From positions 1 to 64,000 of the forward strand of contig NZ_JAAGPD010000007.1 in NCBI RefSeq assembly GCF_017104565.1: 64,000 bases of DNA. Direction: 5' to 3'. The translations under genes were made by a program, and so were the position numbers. Shown piece by piece: positions 48,708-58,147 of the stretch; the stretch's first letter is position 1, and each line of letters starts with the position of its first letter. The notes under the pieces are model-generated. The model made no database searches. It was not told where the DNA came from and worked only from the letters and a program-made list of their open reading frames with translations. Source of the DNA: Paraburkholderia sp. Tr-20389. Lineage in GTDB: Bacteria; Pseudomonadota; Gammaproteobacteria; Burkholderiales; Burkholderiaceae.

Positions 48708-48783
48708 CGGTCTGCGAAACCGGGCAAGGCACGAGCCGCCCGTTCGCATGAGTGATAAAAGAATCGACGCGAAAGGATTTGGG

Positions 48784-49908
48784 ATGAGTGAGCCGCAGCA
48801 CCCGCAACCGCACGACATGGATACGCATTCGGATCGACCGCTATCGGCGGCGCCGACGGCCGTGCCGACCGGGTTCGACTCGCTGGCTGCCGTCGGCGCG
48901 CGGCTCGCACAGTTGCGCGAATCGAAGGGTTGGTCGGTCGAAGACGTGTCGGCGCGCCTGAAAGTTTCGCCGGGCAAGTTGCGCGGGCTCGAAGCGGGCG
49001 ATCTCAGCCAGTTGCCGGACACGACGTTCGCGCTGGGCGTGGTACGTAGCTACGCGAAGATGGTCGGTGCCGATCCGGCACCGATGACGCAGGCGCTGCG
49101 TCGCGAGAAAGGGGTGCCGGAGCCCGCGCTGACCATGCCGGCATCGGCTGGAACGGATTTGCCACGCGGGAAGGTGTCGCTGTCGCTCGGCGGCGGTGGC
49201 GCGCCGCGTCGTCGCTCGTGGTTGTGGGGCGTCGCGCTGTCCGTGGTCGTGCTGATCGCGCTCGCCATGTGGCACACGAACAACGGCGATTCGAACGCGT
49301 GGCTTGCGCGTCTGAAAGGTATTGCGGGCGGTTCGGCGAGCACGGGGGCCGCGTCGTCGGTTACGGGTCAGCCGGCGAGCGGCGCGTCGGTAACGGGCGC
49401 GGTGACAGGTTCGGCATCGGCGACTCAATCGGCGACTCAAGCAGACGCACCCGCAGATACGCAGGCGGCGGACGCTGAAGGCGCGTCGTCGGCAACACCG
49501 ATGCCCACGCCGCTGCCGATGGCAGGCGCTGCTCCGGCATCAAATGCAGCATCGGCGTCCGCGCCGGCCGCCGCCGCACCGAAGGCCGCGAGCGCGGCTC
49601 CCGCTGTCGCGGCGGCTGCATCGGCTGCTCCCGCCAGCGAGCCGACGGCCGCACCGGAAGGTGCGTCGACAGTGGCGCTGACGGTCAAGCAGGACAGCTG
49701 GTTCAGTGTGCGTCAGAAGGACGGCAAGGAAGTGTTCTCCGGCCTCGTGCACGCGGGCGAGAAGAAGGAAATCAGCGGACAGGCTCCGCTCAAGGTGACG
49801 GTCGGCAACAAGGCGGGTCTGGATACGATCACGCTGGACGGCCAGCCGGTCGACCCGGCCAAATATGCGTCGGCCAAGGGCAATGTGGCACGCTTCGCGT
49901 TGCCCTGA
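48784..49908 (+). CDS. rodZ: RodZ-like helix-turn-helix/DUF4115 membrane protein
   Basis: A 374-aa bitopic protein. The N-terminal Cro/C1-type helix-turn-helix (about residues 32-100: LAQLRESKGWSVEDVSARLKV) binds MreB in relatives. A basic stop-transfer and TM segment (SWLWGVALSVVVLIALAMWH, about 144-163) is followed by a ~130-residue Ala/Ser/Thr-rich linker and the C-terminal DUF4115 domain (about 295-370). The start at 48784 has AAAGGA; the frame is open to 48748. It sits between rlmN and ispG, as rodZ does in E. coli, but pilW (pilF) is not between them here. Confidence 0.85.
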   Translation: MSEPQHPQPHDMDTHSDRPLSAAPTAVPTGFDSLAAVGARLAQLRESKGWSVEDVSARLKVSPGKLRGLEAGDLSQLPDTTFALGVVRSYAKMVGADPAPMTQALRREKGVPEPALTMPASAGTDLPRGKVSLSLGGGGAPRRRSWLWGVALSVVVLIALAMWHTNNGDSNAWLARLKGIAGGSASTGAASSVTGQPASGASVTGAVTGSASATQSATQADAPADTQAADAEGASSATPMPTPLPMAGAAPASNAASASAPAAAAPKAASAAPAVAAAASAAPASEPTAAPEGASTVALTVKQDSWFSVRQKDGKEVFSGLVHAGEKKEISGQAPLKVTVGNKAGLDTITLDGQPVDPAKYASAKGNVARFALP

Positions 49909-50031
49909 CGCAATTCAATCGTGTGCGTCGCGGCTTTGAGGCCGCGGCGCTTTTTCAATTCATGCGCCGTTTTTTGCAACATGGCCGGGTACTTTCCAGG
50001 CCATGAGCGGACGACGCAAGCGGGTTTATCG

Positions 50032-51345
50032 ATGCACTCCGATCAAGTGAAATCCAGCAGTCAGATTGTTTCGACCGTGCCGGTGTTCGGCGGTCATGCG
50101 CCGCGTCGCCGCTCGAATGCGGTCGACGTGCGTTGGGGCGGCCAGCTCGTGACGATCGGCGGCGACGCGCCCGTGCGCGTACAGTCGATGACCAACACGG
50201 ATACGGCCGACGCAATCGGCACTGCGATCCAGATCAAGGAGCTCGCGCAGGCCGGTTCGGAACTCGTGCGTATCACAGTGAACACGCCGGAAGCGGCGGC
50301 CGCCGTGCCCGCGATCCGCGAGCAGCTCGACCGCATGGGCGTGACGGTGCCGCTCGTCGGCGACTTCCACTACAACGGCCATCTGTTGCTGCGCGACTAT
50401 CCGGGCTGTGCGGAAGCGCTGTCGAAGTACCGGATCAACCCGGGCAACGTCGGGCAGGGCGCGAAGCGCGACACGCAGTTCGCGCAGATGATCGAAGCCG
50501 CCGCGAAGTACGACAAGCCGGTGCGTATCGGCGTGAACTGGGGCAGCCTCGATCAGGACCTGCTCGCGAAGATGATGGACGAGAACGCCGCGCGCGCCGA
50601 ACCGTGGGAAGCGCAAAGCGTGATGTACGAAGCACTGATCCAGTCGGCGATCGGCTCGGCGGAACGCGCTGTCGAACTGGGGCTCGGCCGCGACAAGATC
50701 ATCCTGTCGTGCAAGGTGAGCGGCGTGCAGGATCTGATCGCCGTCTACCAGGAGCTCGCGCGCCGTTGCGACTTCGCGCTGCACCTGGGCCTCACCGAGG
50801 CGGGTATGGGCTCGAAGGGCATCGTCGCGTCGACGGCTGCGCTGTCCGTGCTGCTGCAACAAGGCATCGGCGACACGATCCGTATTTCGCTGACGCCGGA
50901 ACCGGGCGCGTCGCGTACGGGCGAGGTGATCGTCGGCCAGGAAATCCTGCAGACGATGGGCCTGCGTTCGTTCACGCCGATGGTCATCGCCTGTCCGGGC
51001 TGCGGCCGCACGACGAGCACGCTGTTCCAGGAACTGGCGTCGCAGATCCAGACGTATCTGCGCACGCAGATGCCGCTGTGGCGCGACACGTATCCGGGCG
51101 TCGAAAAGATGCACGTGGCCGTGATGGGTTGCATCGTCAACGGTCCTGGCGAATCGAAGCACGCGAACATCGGCATCAGCCTGCCGGGCTCGGGCGAGAA
51201 CCCGGCCGCGCCCGTGTTCATCGACGGCGTGAAGGTCAAGACGCTGCGCGGCGAAAACATCGCGCAGGAATTCCAGCAGATCGTGAGCGACTACGTCGAG
51301 CGCAGCTATGGGCCGAATGCGGTCCGCGCCGAAGCGACGAACTGA
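50032..51345 (+). CDS. ispG: 4-hydroxy-3-methylbut-2-en-1-yl diphosphate synthase (flavodoxin)
   Basis: A 437-aa [4Fe-4S] enzyme of the MEP isoprenoid pathway (GcpE). The cluster cysteines lie in CPGCGRTT and GCIVNGPGE in the C-terminal half. E. coli IspG is 372 aa; this one has an N-terminal extension of ~35 residues and internal insertions usual in beta-proteobacteria. The start [11 protein letters not shown] is chosen because 37 further upstream codons, although open, are not conserved. Its cluster is delivered by IscA-type carriers such as that encoded at 11.9 kb. Confidence 0.96.
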   Translation: MHSDQVKSSSQIVSTVPVFGGHAPRRRSNAVDVRWGGQLVTIGGDAPVRVQSMTNTDTADAIGTAIQIKELAQAGSELVRITVNTPEAAAAVPAIREQLDRMGVTVPLVGDFHYNGHLLLRDYPGCAEALSKYRINPGNVGQGAKRDTQFAQMIEAAAKYDKPVRIGVNWGSLDQDLLAKMMDENAARAEPWEAQSVMYEALIQSAIGSAERAVELGLGRDKIILSCKVSGVQDLIAVYQELARRCDFALHLGLTEAGMGSKGIVASTAALSVLLQQGIGDTIRISLTPEPGASRTGEVIVGQEILQTMGLRSFTPMVIACPGCGRTTSTLFQELASQIQTYLRTQMPLWRDTYPGVEKMHVAVMGCIVNGPGESKHANIGISLPGSGENPAAPVFIDGVKVKTLRGENIAQEFQQIVSDYVERSYGPNAVRAEATN

Positions 51346-51378
51346 TTCGCCCCATCTCCAATCGTCAATCAAAGACAG

Positions 51379-52719
51379 ATGACTGAACAGAAGAAACGGC
51401 TTGAAAAGTTGTCCGGCGTGAAGGGCATGAACGACATCCTTCCGCAGGACGCCGGCTTGTGGGAATTTTTCGAATCGACCGTCAAGTCGATGTTGCGTTC
51501 GTACGGATACCAGAATATCCGCACGCCGATCGTCGAGCACACGCAGTTGTTCACGCGCGGTATCGGCGAAGTGACCGACATCGTCGAAAAAGAGATGTAC
51601 AGCTTCACCGACGCGCTGAACGGCGAAAACCTGACGATGCGCCCGGAGAACACGGCTGCCGTCGTGCGTGCGTCGATCGAGCACAACATGCTGTACGACG
51701 GCCCGAAGCGTCTGTGGTACATCGGCCCTATGTTCCGCCACGAGCGTCCGCAGCGCGGGCGTTATCGCCAGTTCCATCAGGTGGGCGTCGAAGCGCTCGG
51801 TTTCGCAGGTCCGGACACGGACGCCGAAATCATCCTGATGTGCCAGCGTCTGTGGGACGACCTCGGGCTGACGGGCATCAAGCTCGAAATCAACTCGCTG
51901 GGTCTCGCTGAAGAGCGCGCGAAGCATCGCGTCGAACTGATCGCGTATCTCGAGAAGCACATGAACGTGCTCGACGAAGACGCGAAGCGCCGTCTCTACA
52001 CGAACCCGCTGCGCGTGCTGGACACGAAAAATCCGGCCCTGCAGGCCGTCGCGCAGAATGCGCCGAAGCTGATCGATTTCCTCGGCGAAGAATCCCGTGC
52101 ACACTTCGAAGGCCTGCAGCGGATCCTGAAGGCGAACAACATTCCGTTCACGATCAATCCGCGTCTCGTGCGCGGTCTGGATTATTACAACCTGACCGTG
52201 TTCGAATGGGTGACCGACAAGCTCGGCGCGCAAGGCACGGTGGCGGCGGGCGGTCGTTACGATCCGCTGATCGAGCAGCTCGGCGGCAAGCCGACGGCGG
52301 CATGCGGCTGGGCGATGGGCATCGAGCGCATTCTCGAACTGCTGAAGGAAGAGAACCTCGTGCCTGAAGACGAAGGCTGCGACGTGTATGTCGCGCATCA
52401 GGGCGACGCAGCGCGCGAGCAGGCGTTCATCGTCGCGGAGCGTCTGCGCGACACGGGCCTCGACGTGATTCTGCATTGCAGTCCTGACGGTCAGGCGTCC
52501 AGCTTCAAGTCGCAGATGAAACGCGCCGATGCAAGCGGCGCCGCGTTCGCCGTGATCCTCGGCGAAGACGAAATCGCGAACGGCACGGCAGGCGTCAAGG
52601 CATTGCGCGATACGTCGCAAAGCAATGGAAAGAGCGAGCAACAAACGGTGCCGCTCGAAGACTTGACCGAATATCTAATCAATGCGATGGTTGCGTCCAC
52701 CGAAGACGGCGACGATTGA
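51379..52719 (+). CDS. hisS: Histidyl-tRNA synthetase
   Basis: A 446-aa class II synthetase. Motif 1 and the HisA motifs ([28 protein letters not shown]), motif 2 ([16 protein letters not shown]) and the C-terminal anticodon-binding domain are all present. E. coli HisS is 424 aa. The start [21 protein letters not shown] follows 33 bases after ispG. A hairpin GGGCCGC/GCGGCCC (52747-52767) follows it. Confidence 0.97.
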   Translation: MTEQKKRLEKLSGVKGMNDILPQDAGLWEFFESTVKSMLRSYGYQNIRTPIVEHTQLFTRGIGEVTDIVEKEMYSFTDALNGENLTMRPENTAAVVRASIEHNMLYDGPKRLWYIGPMFRHERPQRGRYRQFHQVGVEALGFAGPDTDAEIILMCQRLWDDLGLTGIKLEINSLGLAEERAKHRVELIAYLEKHMNVLDEDAKRRLYTNPLRVLDTKNPALQAVAQNAPKLIDFLGEESRAHFEGLQRILKANNIPFTINPRLVRGLDYYNLTVFEWVTDKLGAQGTVAAGGRYDPLIEQLGGKPTAACGWAMGIERILELLKEENLVPEDEGCDVYVAHQGDAAREQAFIVAERLRDTGLDVILHCSPDGQASSFKSQMKRADASGAAFAVILGEDEIANGTAGVKALRDTSQSNGKSEQQTVPLEDLTEYLINAMVASTEDGDD

Positions 52720-52746
52720 GCGCGGCCACGCGCATCGACGTTCTGC

Positions 52747-52767
52747 GGGCCGCAATGTTTGCGGCCC
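52747..52767 (+). other. Hairpin in the hisS-yfgM gap
   Basis: GGGCCGC (52747-52753) and GCGGCCC (52761-52767) form a perfect 7-bp stem with a 7-base loop. There is no T-run, so it is more likely an RNA structure or weak pause signal than a terminator. Confidence 0.35.
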
Positions 52768-52805
52768 CAATCAGATAAGGCACCACGAAAGGAAACCGCG
52801 TCGCG

Positions 52806-53432
52806 ATGAGTTACCACGACGAACAAGAATCGATTGAAAGCCTGAAGGCCTGGTGGGCGCAGTGGGGGAACGGCGTCACGTGGATCGTGCTGGTCGCGCT
52901 CGTCGCTGCGGCGGGCTGGAACGGCTGGAACTACTGGCAACGTCATCAGGCGGCGGAAGCGGCCGTGCTGTATGACCAGGTTCAGCAAGCCACGGCGGGC
53001 ACGGACAAGGCGACCATCACGCGTGTCTCGACCGACATGGAAGACAAGTTCAGCGGCACCGCGTATGCGCAGATGACGGCGCTGGCAGCAGCGAAGGCGC
53101 TATACGCCGCCGGCGACGAGCCGGGCGCGAAGGCGCAACTGCAATGGGCGATCGACCACGCGAAGGAAGACGAATTCAAGCAGATCGCGAAGCTGCGCCT
53201 CGCGTCGCTGCTGCTCGACGAAAAAGCCTACGACGCCGGTCTCGCACTGCTTAACGATCCTTCGGATGCGTTCAAGGGCGTGGTCGCCGACCGTCGCGGC
53301 GATCTGCTGGCGGCGCAAGGCAAGCGCGACGATGCGCGCACTGCCTACAAGCTCGCGCTCGACTCGCTGCCGAAGAACGATGCCTCGGCCCGTCAACTGA
53401 TCCAGTTCAAGCTCGACGCGCTGGGCGGCTGA
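52806..53432 (+). CDS. yfgM: YfgM-like tetratricopeptide inner-membrane protein
   Basis: A 208-aa protein with a single N-terminal TM segment (VTWIVLVALVAAAGWNGWNYW, about residues 24-45) and a periplasmic TPR domain (about 55-208). YfgM in E. coli is linked to the SecYEG translocon and periplasmic chaperones. AAGGAAA precedes the ATG by ~10 bases. Same position between hisS and bamB as in E. coli. Confidence 0.9.
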   Translation: MSYHDEQESIESLKAWWAQWGNGVTWIVLVALVAAAGWNGWNYWQRHQAAEAAVLYDQVQQATAGTDKATITRVSTDMEDKFSGTAYAQMTALAAAKALYAAGDEPGAKAQLQWAIDHAKEDEFKQIAKLRLASLLLDEKAYDAGLALLNDPSDAFKGVVADRRGDLLAAQGKRDDARTAYKLALDSLPKNDASARQLIQFKLDALGG

Positions 53433-53500
53433 ACGTTGCGCGCTGCTGCGACGTCCGCCGTTACCTTTTGATCAATACAACATACATGCTTCGTTCACCG

Positions 53501-54646
53501 ATGAATCTGCTGAAACGTTACGCCGTGCCCGTTGCCTGTGCGATGACCGTGCTCGCTCTGTCGGCCTGCTCGTCGTCGAAAGACGAGCGCCGCGTGCCCA
53601 CGCCGCTCACCGAGTTCAAACCCGTACTCGACGTGCAGCAGACCTGGACGGCCAGCGTCGGCAAGGCCGGGCGCTACATGTTCTCGCCCGTCGCGGTCGG
53701 CGACACCGTGTACGCTGCGGGCGCGAACGGCTCGGTCGCGAAAATCGATGCAAAGACGGGCAAGGACGTGTGGCGCACGAAGGTCGACGGCGACCTGTCG
53801 GCGGGTGTCGGCACGGACGGTACGTTGACGGCTGTCGGCGGGCTGAAGGGTGAAGTGTTCGTGCTCGACCAGAACGGCAAGCTGTCGTGGAAGGGCACGG
53901 CGCCGGGCGAAATCCTGTCGCCGCCGCTCGTCGGCAATGGCCTCGTGGTCGTGCGCACGGTCGACGGTCAGATCACCGCGTTCAACGCGCAAACGGGCGA
54001 GCAGAAGTGGAACTACCGCAATCGCGCGGTGCCGCTCAACCTGCGCGTGTCGTCGGGCATGACGTTCGCGGGCGACGCTGCCGTGCTGGCCGGCTTCCCG
54101 GGCGGCCAGTTCGCAGCGATCAACCTGCAAACGGGCGACGCTTACTGGACGACGCCTGTGTCGTATCCGAAGGGCGTGACGGAAGTCGAACGTATCAACG
54201 ACGTGACCGGCCCGCCCACGCTGGTCGGCGCCGAAACCTGCGCGGTGACGTTCCAGGGTCAACTGGGCTGCTTCGATGCGAACTCGGGCCGTGCGCTGTG
54301 GGAAAAGGCGTTTTCGAGCACGAGCGGTCTTGCGCAGGACGAGCGCGTCGTGGTCGCAGGCGACGACTGGGCGGTCGTGTCGGCGTATGACGCGGCAACG
54401 GGCAAGCAACTGTGGCGCAACGACCAGCTGAAGAGCCGCGACGTCAGCGTGCCGCTGCTGCTCGGCCATGCCGCCGTGGTCGGCGACTACAAGGGCTTCG
54501 TGCACTTCCTGTCGCGCGACGACGGTACGTTCGTCGCCCGAGCCAAGACTGACGGCAGTGCGATCACCGCAGCACCCGTGCTGGCAGGCGACACGCTGAT
54601 CGTGCAGACGCACGACGGCGATCTGTACGGATTCCGTCCGCGTTAA
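53501..54646 (+). CDS. bamB: Outer-membrane protein assembly factor BamB
   Basis: A 381-aa lipoprotein made of an eight-bladed beta-propeller. The signal sequence MNLLKRYAVPVACAMTVLAL ends in lipobox LSAC; PQQ-like repeats (VYAAGANGSVAKIDAKTGKDVW and similar) follow. It supports substrate passage to BamA. The start at 53501 gives a standard signal peptide; ATG 53486 and TTG 53468 in the same frame are alternatives and none has a good ribosome site. Partner of bamC at 43.8 kb. Confidence 0.94.
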   Translation: MNLLKRYAVPVACAMTVLALSACSSSKDERRVPTPLTEFKPVLDVQQTWTASVGKAGRYMFSPVAVGDTVYAAGANGSVAKIDAKTGKDVWRTKVDGDLSAGVGTDGTLTAVGGLKGEVFVLDQNGKLSWKGTAPGEILSPPLVGNGLVVVRTVDGQITAFNAQTGEQKWNYRNRAVPLNLRVSSGMTFAGDAAVLAGFPGGQFAAINLQTGDAYWTTPVSYPKGVTEVERINDVTGPPTLVGAETCAVTFQGQLGCFDANSGRALWEKAFSSTSGLAQDERVVVAGDDWAVVSAYDAATGKQLWRNDQLKSRDVSVPLLLGHAAVVGDYKGFVHFLSRDDGTFVARAKTDGSAITAAPVLAGDTLIVQTHDGDLYGFRPR

Positions 54647-55046
54647 TCGTCGTTGGGCTGTGCGGCGCGCGCCTGAAGGCGCGTCGTGCGGTGATTGCAG
54701 GCCGGCTTTGCCGGCCGCAGCTGTTTTGATGGCGTCCCGATAGTGATCGGGCGCGGGCGCGAACAGAAACAAGCCGTTCTATCGCCGGAACCGCCAGTCG
54801 GGCTGCACTGGCGGTCATCTATCAGGCGTCGCGCCATTCATGTCGCGCCGGTCGGGTCGCACACGTTACCCGCGGCCCTACCCAGGCAGCCAACCTGACA
54901 TCCGTTCGCACGCGCAAGCTCCGCGCGTTCGAAATGGGTCAAATTCGTGATAATTTTCGTCAAACGCAGCCGTGCAACGGCCGCATGGCGTTGCCAGCGC
55001 GGCAGATCGACCGTTCGATCCCGCGCCTCACTGTGAACAAGATCTG
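54647..55046. other. 400-bp intergenic region between bamB and der
   Basis: No supported gene. It contains a GC hairpin GGCCGGC-TTT-GCCGGCC (54700-54716) followed by GCAGCTGTTTT, which may terminate bamB, and a second perfect 9-bp repeat ACCGCCAGT / ACTGGCGGT (54790-54815, 8-base loop). The remainder has no clear promoter; TTCGTGATAATTTTCG near 54945-54960 is the most AT-rich stretch. Confidence 0.5.
54700..54727 (+). terminator. Candidate terminator after bamB
   Basis: A 7-bp GC stem with a TTT loop and a short downstream TTTT. It ends about 80 bases after bamB. The T-run is short, so the call is weak. Confidence 0.45.
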
Positions 55047-56387
55047 ATGAAACCCGTTATTGCCCTCGTCGGGCGCCCCAATGTGGGGAAATCCACGCTG
55101 TTCAACCGGCTCACGCGTTCGCGCGATGCACTCGTCGCCGATTTGCCCGGCCTCACGCGCGATCGCCACTACGGCGAAGGGCGGGTGGGCGGCGAGCGTC
55201 CGTATCTGGTCGTCGATACGGGCGGCTTCGAGCCCGTCGCGAAGGACGGCATCCTGTTCGAGATGGCGCGTCAGACGCGCCAGGCCGTCGAGGAATCCGA
55301 TGTCATCGTGTTCATCGTCGACGGCCGCAACGGTCTCGCGCCGCAAGACAAGTCGATCGCCGACTATCTGCGCAAGACGGGCCGGCCGATTTTCCTCGTC
55401 GTCAACAAGGCCGAGGGGATGAAGTACACGAACGTCGCCGCCGACTTCTACGAACTGGGCCTCGGCGACCCGCGCGCGATTTCCGCGGCGCACGGCGACG
55501 GTGTGACGGAGATGATCAACGAGGCGCTCGACGTCGCGTACGCCGGCCAGCCGGAAGAAAGCGACGAAGAAAAGGCGCAGCACGGCATCAAGATCGCCAT
55601 CGTCGGACGGCCGAACGTCGGCAAATCCACGCTGGTCAATACGCTGATCGGCGAAGACCGCGTCATCGCGTTCGATATGCCCGGCACGACGCGCGACTCG
55701 ATCTACGTCGACTTCGAGCGGCAAGGCAAAAAATACACGTTGATCGACACGGCCGGTCTGCGCAAGCGCGGCAAGGTGTTCGAGGCGATCGAGAAGTTCT
55801 CGGTGGTGAAGACACTGCAGTCGATTTCCGACGCCAATGTCGTGATCCTGCTGCTGGACGCGCGCCAGGACATTTCGGAGCAGGACGCGCACATCGCGGG
55901 CTTCGTGGTCGAGCAGGGCCGGGCGCTGGTGGTCGGCGTAAACAAATGGGACGGGCTCGATCCGCATGTGCGTGAGCGCACCAAATCGGATCTTCAGCGC
56001 AAGCTAAAATTCCTCGAATTCGCGAAATTCCACTTCATTTCCGCAGCGGAAAAGACGGGGATCGGCCCGCTGATGCGCTCCGTCGACGACGCCTACAAGG
56101 CCGCGATGTCCAAGCTGCCGACGCCGAAGCTCACGCGCGCGCTGATCGAAGCCGTCGAGTTCCAGCAGCCGCGCCGCCGGGGCCCCGTGCGTCCGAAGCT
56201 GCGCTACGCGCACCAAGGGGGGCAGAATCCGCCGATCATCGTGATTCACGGCAATGCGCTCGATGCCGTCACCGATACGTACAAGCGTTACCTCGAAAAC
56301 CGCTTCCGGGAAACTTTCGCGCTGACGGGCACTCCATTGCGGATAGAGTTCCGGTCTTCGACGAATCCTTACGCGGACAAGGACTGA
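55047..56387 (+). CDS. der: Ribosome-associated GTPase Der (EngA)
   Basis: A 446-aa protein with two tandem GTPase domains, needed for 50S assembly. G1 motifs GRPNVGKST occur at residues ~8-16 and again near ~190; G3 DTGGF and DTAGL, G4 NKAE and NKWD follow. A KH-like C-terminal domain (about 355-446) ends in NPYADKD. E. coli Der is 490 aa. Start [14 protein letters not shown] matches the family; the 25 upstream codons are open but unconserved. Confidence 0.97.
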   Translation: MKPVIALVGRPNVGKSTLFNRLTRSRDALVADLPGLTRDRHYGEGRVGGERPYLVVDTGGFEPVAKDGILFEMARQTRQAVEESDVIVFIVDGRNGLAPQDKSIADYLRKTGRPIFLVVNKAEGMKYTNVAADFYELGLGDPRAISAAHGDGVTEMINEALDVAYAGQPEESDEEKAQHGIKIAIVGRPNVGKSTLVNTLIGEDRVIAFDMPGTTRDSIYVDFERQGKKYTLIDTAGLRKRGKVFEAIEKFSVVKTLQSISDANVVILLLDARQDISEQDAHIAGFVVEQGRALVVGVNKWDGLDPHVRERTKSDLQRKLKFLEFAKFHFISAAEKTGIGPLMRSVDDAYKAAMSKLPTPKLTRALIEAVEFQQPRRRGPVRPKLRYAHQGGQNPPIIVIHGNALDAVTDTYKRYLENRFRETFALTGTPLRIEFRSSTNPYADKD

Positions 56388-56577
56388 CAGAGGGCGGTCA
56401 CGCAGGCTGATTCCCGGCTTGAAATCCGGGCTGAAACCCGCATGTACATTGGGTCCTGGCCGAACGGCCAGGCACAGCGCTGGTCAATAAAAATCGGCTA
56501 TAGTGTAGCGATTGACGGCGGATTTCTTTTTCTTCGCCGGCAATAAAGTCAACCTGCAAAAAAACACGGAGTTTGCT

Positions 56578-56814
56578 ATGAGCAACAAAGGGCAATTGTT
56601 ACAAGACCCGTTTTTGAACGCACTGCGTAAAGAGCACGTGCCGGTCTCGATCTATCTGGTCAACGGCATCAAGCTTCAAGGGAACATTGAATCGTTCGAC
56701 CAGTACGTCGTGTTGCTCCGGAATACGGTGACCCAGATGGTCTACAAGCACGCTATCTCGACTGTCGTGCCTGCCCGTCCGGTGAATTTCCACCCGGATT
56801 CCGAATCGTCCTAA
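56578..56814 (+). CDS. hfq: RNA chaperone Hfq
   Basis: A 78-aa Sm-like protein. Sm1 ([10 protein letters not shown]) and Sm2 ([14 protein letters not shown]) are complete; Q8-type residues for sRNA 3'-end binding are in [12 protein letters not shown]. It is a short form, with only a ~10-residue tail, versus 102 aa in E. coli, as is usual in beta-proteobacteria. GGAG precedes the ATG by 7 bases. TATAGT (56499-56504) is a possible -10. A long hairpin follows it. Confidence 0.97.
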   Translation: MSNKGQLLQDPFLNALRKEHVPVSIYLVNGIKLQGNIESFDQYVVLLRNTVTQMVYKHAISTVVPARPVNFHPDSESS

Positions 56815-56823
56815 CCCTTCGTC

Positions 56824-56874
56824 GCGGCCGGTCGAGCGTCGTCCGCAGGCGACACTGACCGGCCGCTTCATTTT
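56824..56874 (+). terminator. Hfq terminator hairpin abutting hflX
   Basis: GCGGCCGGTC (56824-56833) and GACCGGCCGC (56857-56866) form a perfect 10-bp stem; the loop itself has an inner GTCG/CGAC pairing. TTCATTTT follows and runs into the hflX start at 56873. This suggests most hfq transcripts stop here. Confidence 0.6.
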
Positions 56875-58117
56875 GACATCCACTAATTTGATCAACGCAG
56901 CGCTAGTCGGCATCGACTTCGGAAAGATCGATTTCGAAGCCAGTCTCGAAGAACTCAGCCTGCTCGCGCAAAGCGCGGGCGCCCATCCCGCCGTCACTCT
57001 CACCGGTCGCCGTTCCAGCCCCGATGCCGCGATGTTCGTCGGCAGCGGCAAAGCGGAAGAACTGCGCCTCGCGTGTGAGGCCAACGACGTCGACATCGTC
57101 ATCTTCAATCACGCACTCGCCCCTGCGCAGCAGCGCAATCTGGAGCGTACGCTTAACAGACGTGTCGTCGATCGCACCAGCCTGATCCTCGACATCTTTG
57201 CGCAACGCGCGCGCAGCCATGAAGGCAAGCTGCAGGTCGAACTCGCGCAACTCCAGTACCTCGCGACGCGGCTCGTGCGCGCATGGACCCACCTCGAGCG
57301 TCAAAAAGGCGGTATCGGCTTGCGCGGTCCTGGCGAAACACAGCTTGAAACTGACCGCCGGCTGATCGGCGAACGCATCAAGATGCTCAAGGGCCGGCTC
57401 GAAAAACTGCGCCGCCAGCACGGCACGCAGCGTCGCGCGCGGGCGCGCAACCGCACGATGTCGGTGTCGCTCGTCGGCTATACGAACGCGGGCAAGTCGA
57501 CGCTGTTCAATGCGCTGACCAAGGCGCAGGCGTACGCGGCCGACCAGCTGTTCGCCACGCTCGACACGACTTCGCGCCGTGTCTACCTTGGCGAAGATGT
57601 CGGCCAGATTGTTGTATCGGACACCGTAGGATTTATCCGCGAGCTGCCTCACCAACTGGTGGCGGCGTTCCGTGCAACGCTCGAAGAAACCATCCACGCC
57701 GATCTGCTGCTGCACGTCGTCGATGCGTCGAGCGCGGTGCGTCTCGATCAGATCGATCAGGTCAACGACGTCTTGCGCGAGATCGGCGCGGACACGATCC
57801 GGCAGGTGCTCGTGTTCAACAAGATCGACGCCGTGCCCGAACTGGCGGCCCGAGGCGACGCGGTTGAAAGGGACGAGTATGGTAATATTTCGCGCGTCTT
57901 TTTGAGCGCGCGTACGGGGCAAGGGCTGGACACATTGCGCGCTGCTATCGCCGAAATCGCAACTGCCGAACAACTTCCGGAGCCTGACGGTCTATTGTCG
58001 GAGGGAGATCCGAGAGCGGCCGTCATTCATCAAGAGCTACGCGATGATGCAGGCGAAGACCACCGCGACGACCGCAAGATCCCAGACACGGGCACCGACC
58101 CGTTCCAATTGCATTGA
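56873..58117 (+). CDS. hflX: Ribosome-associated GTPase HflX
   Basis: A 414-aa GTPase with an N-terminal HflX domain, a Gly-rich linker (GPGETQLETDRR) and a G domain (GYTNAGKSTL, DTVGF, NKID). In E. coli HflX splits stalled or 100S ribosomes after stress. Only TTG starts are available: TTG at 56873 (MTSTNLINAAL) or TTG at 56888; no good ribosome site is visible for either, and the first lies at the end of the hfq hairpin. Ends 30 bases before hflK. Confidence 0.93.
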   Translation: MTSTNLINAALVGIDFGKIDFEASLEELSLLAQSAGAHPAVTLTGRRSSPDAAMFVGSGKAEELRLACEANDVDIVIFNHALAPAQQRNLERTLNRRVVDRTSLILDIFAQRARSHEGKLQVELAQLQYLATRLVRAWTHLERQKGGIGLRGPGETQLETDRRLIGERIKMLKGRLEKLRRQHGTQRRARARNRTMSVSLVGYTNAGKSTLFNALTKAQAYAADQLFATLDTTSRRVYLGEDVGQIVVSDTVGFIRELPHQLVAAFRATLEETIHADLLLHVVDASSAVRLDQIDQVNDVLREIGADTIRQVLVFNKIDAVPELAARGDAVERDEYGNISRVFLSARTGQGLDTLRAAIAEIATAEQLPEPDGLLSEGDPRAAVIHQELRDDAGEDHRDDRKIPDTGTDPFQLH

Positions 58118-58147
58118 CCCGCTGTCTACTCTGGTGAACGAACACAG

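Noticed and set aside
50026-52644. 872-codon minus-strand open frame over ispG and hisS
   Set aside because: Long only because of codon bias in the genuine genes on the other strand; no family resemblance or start signal.
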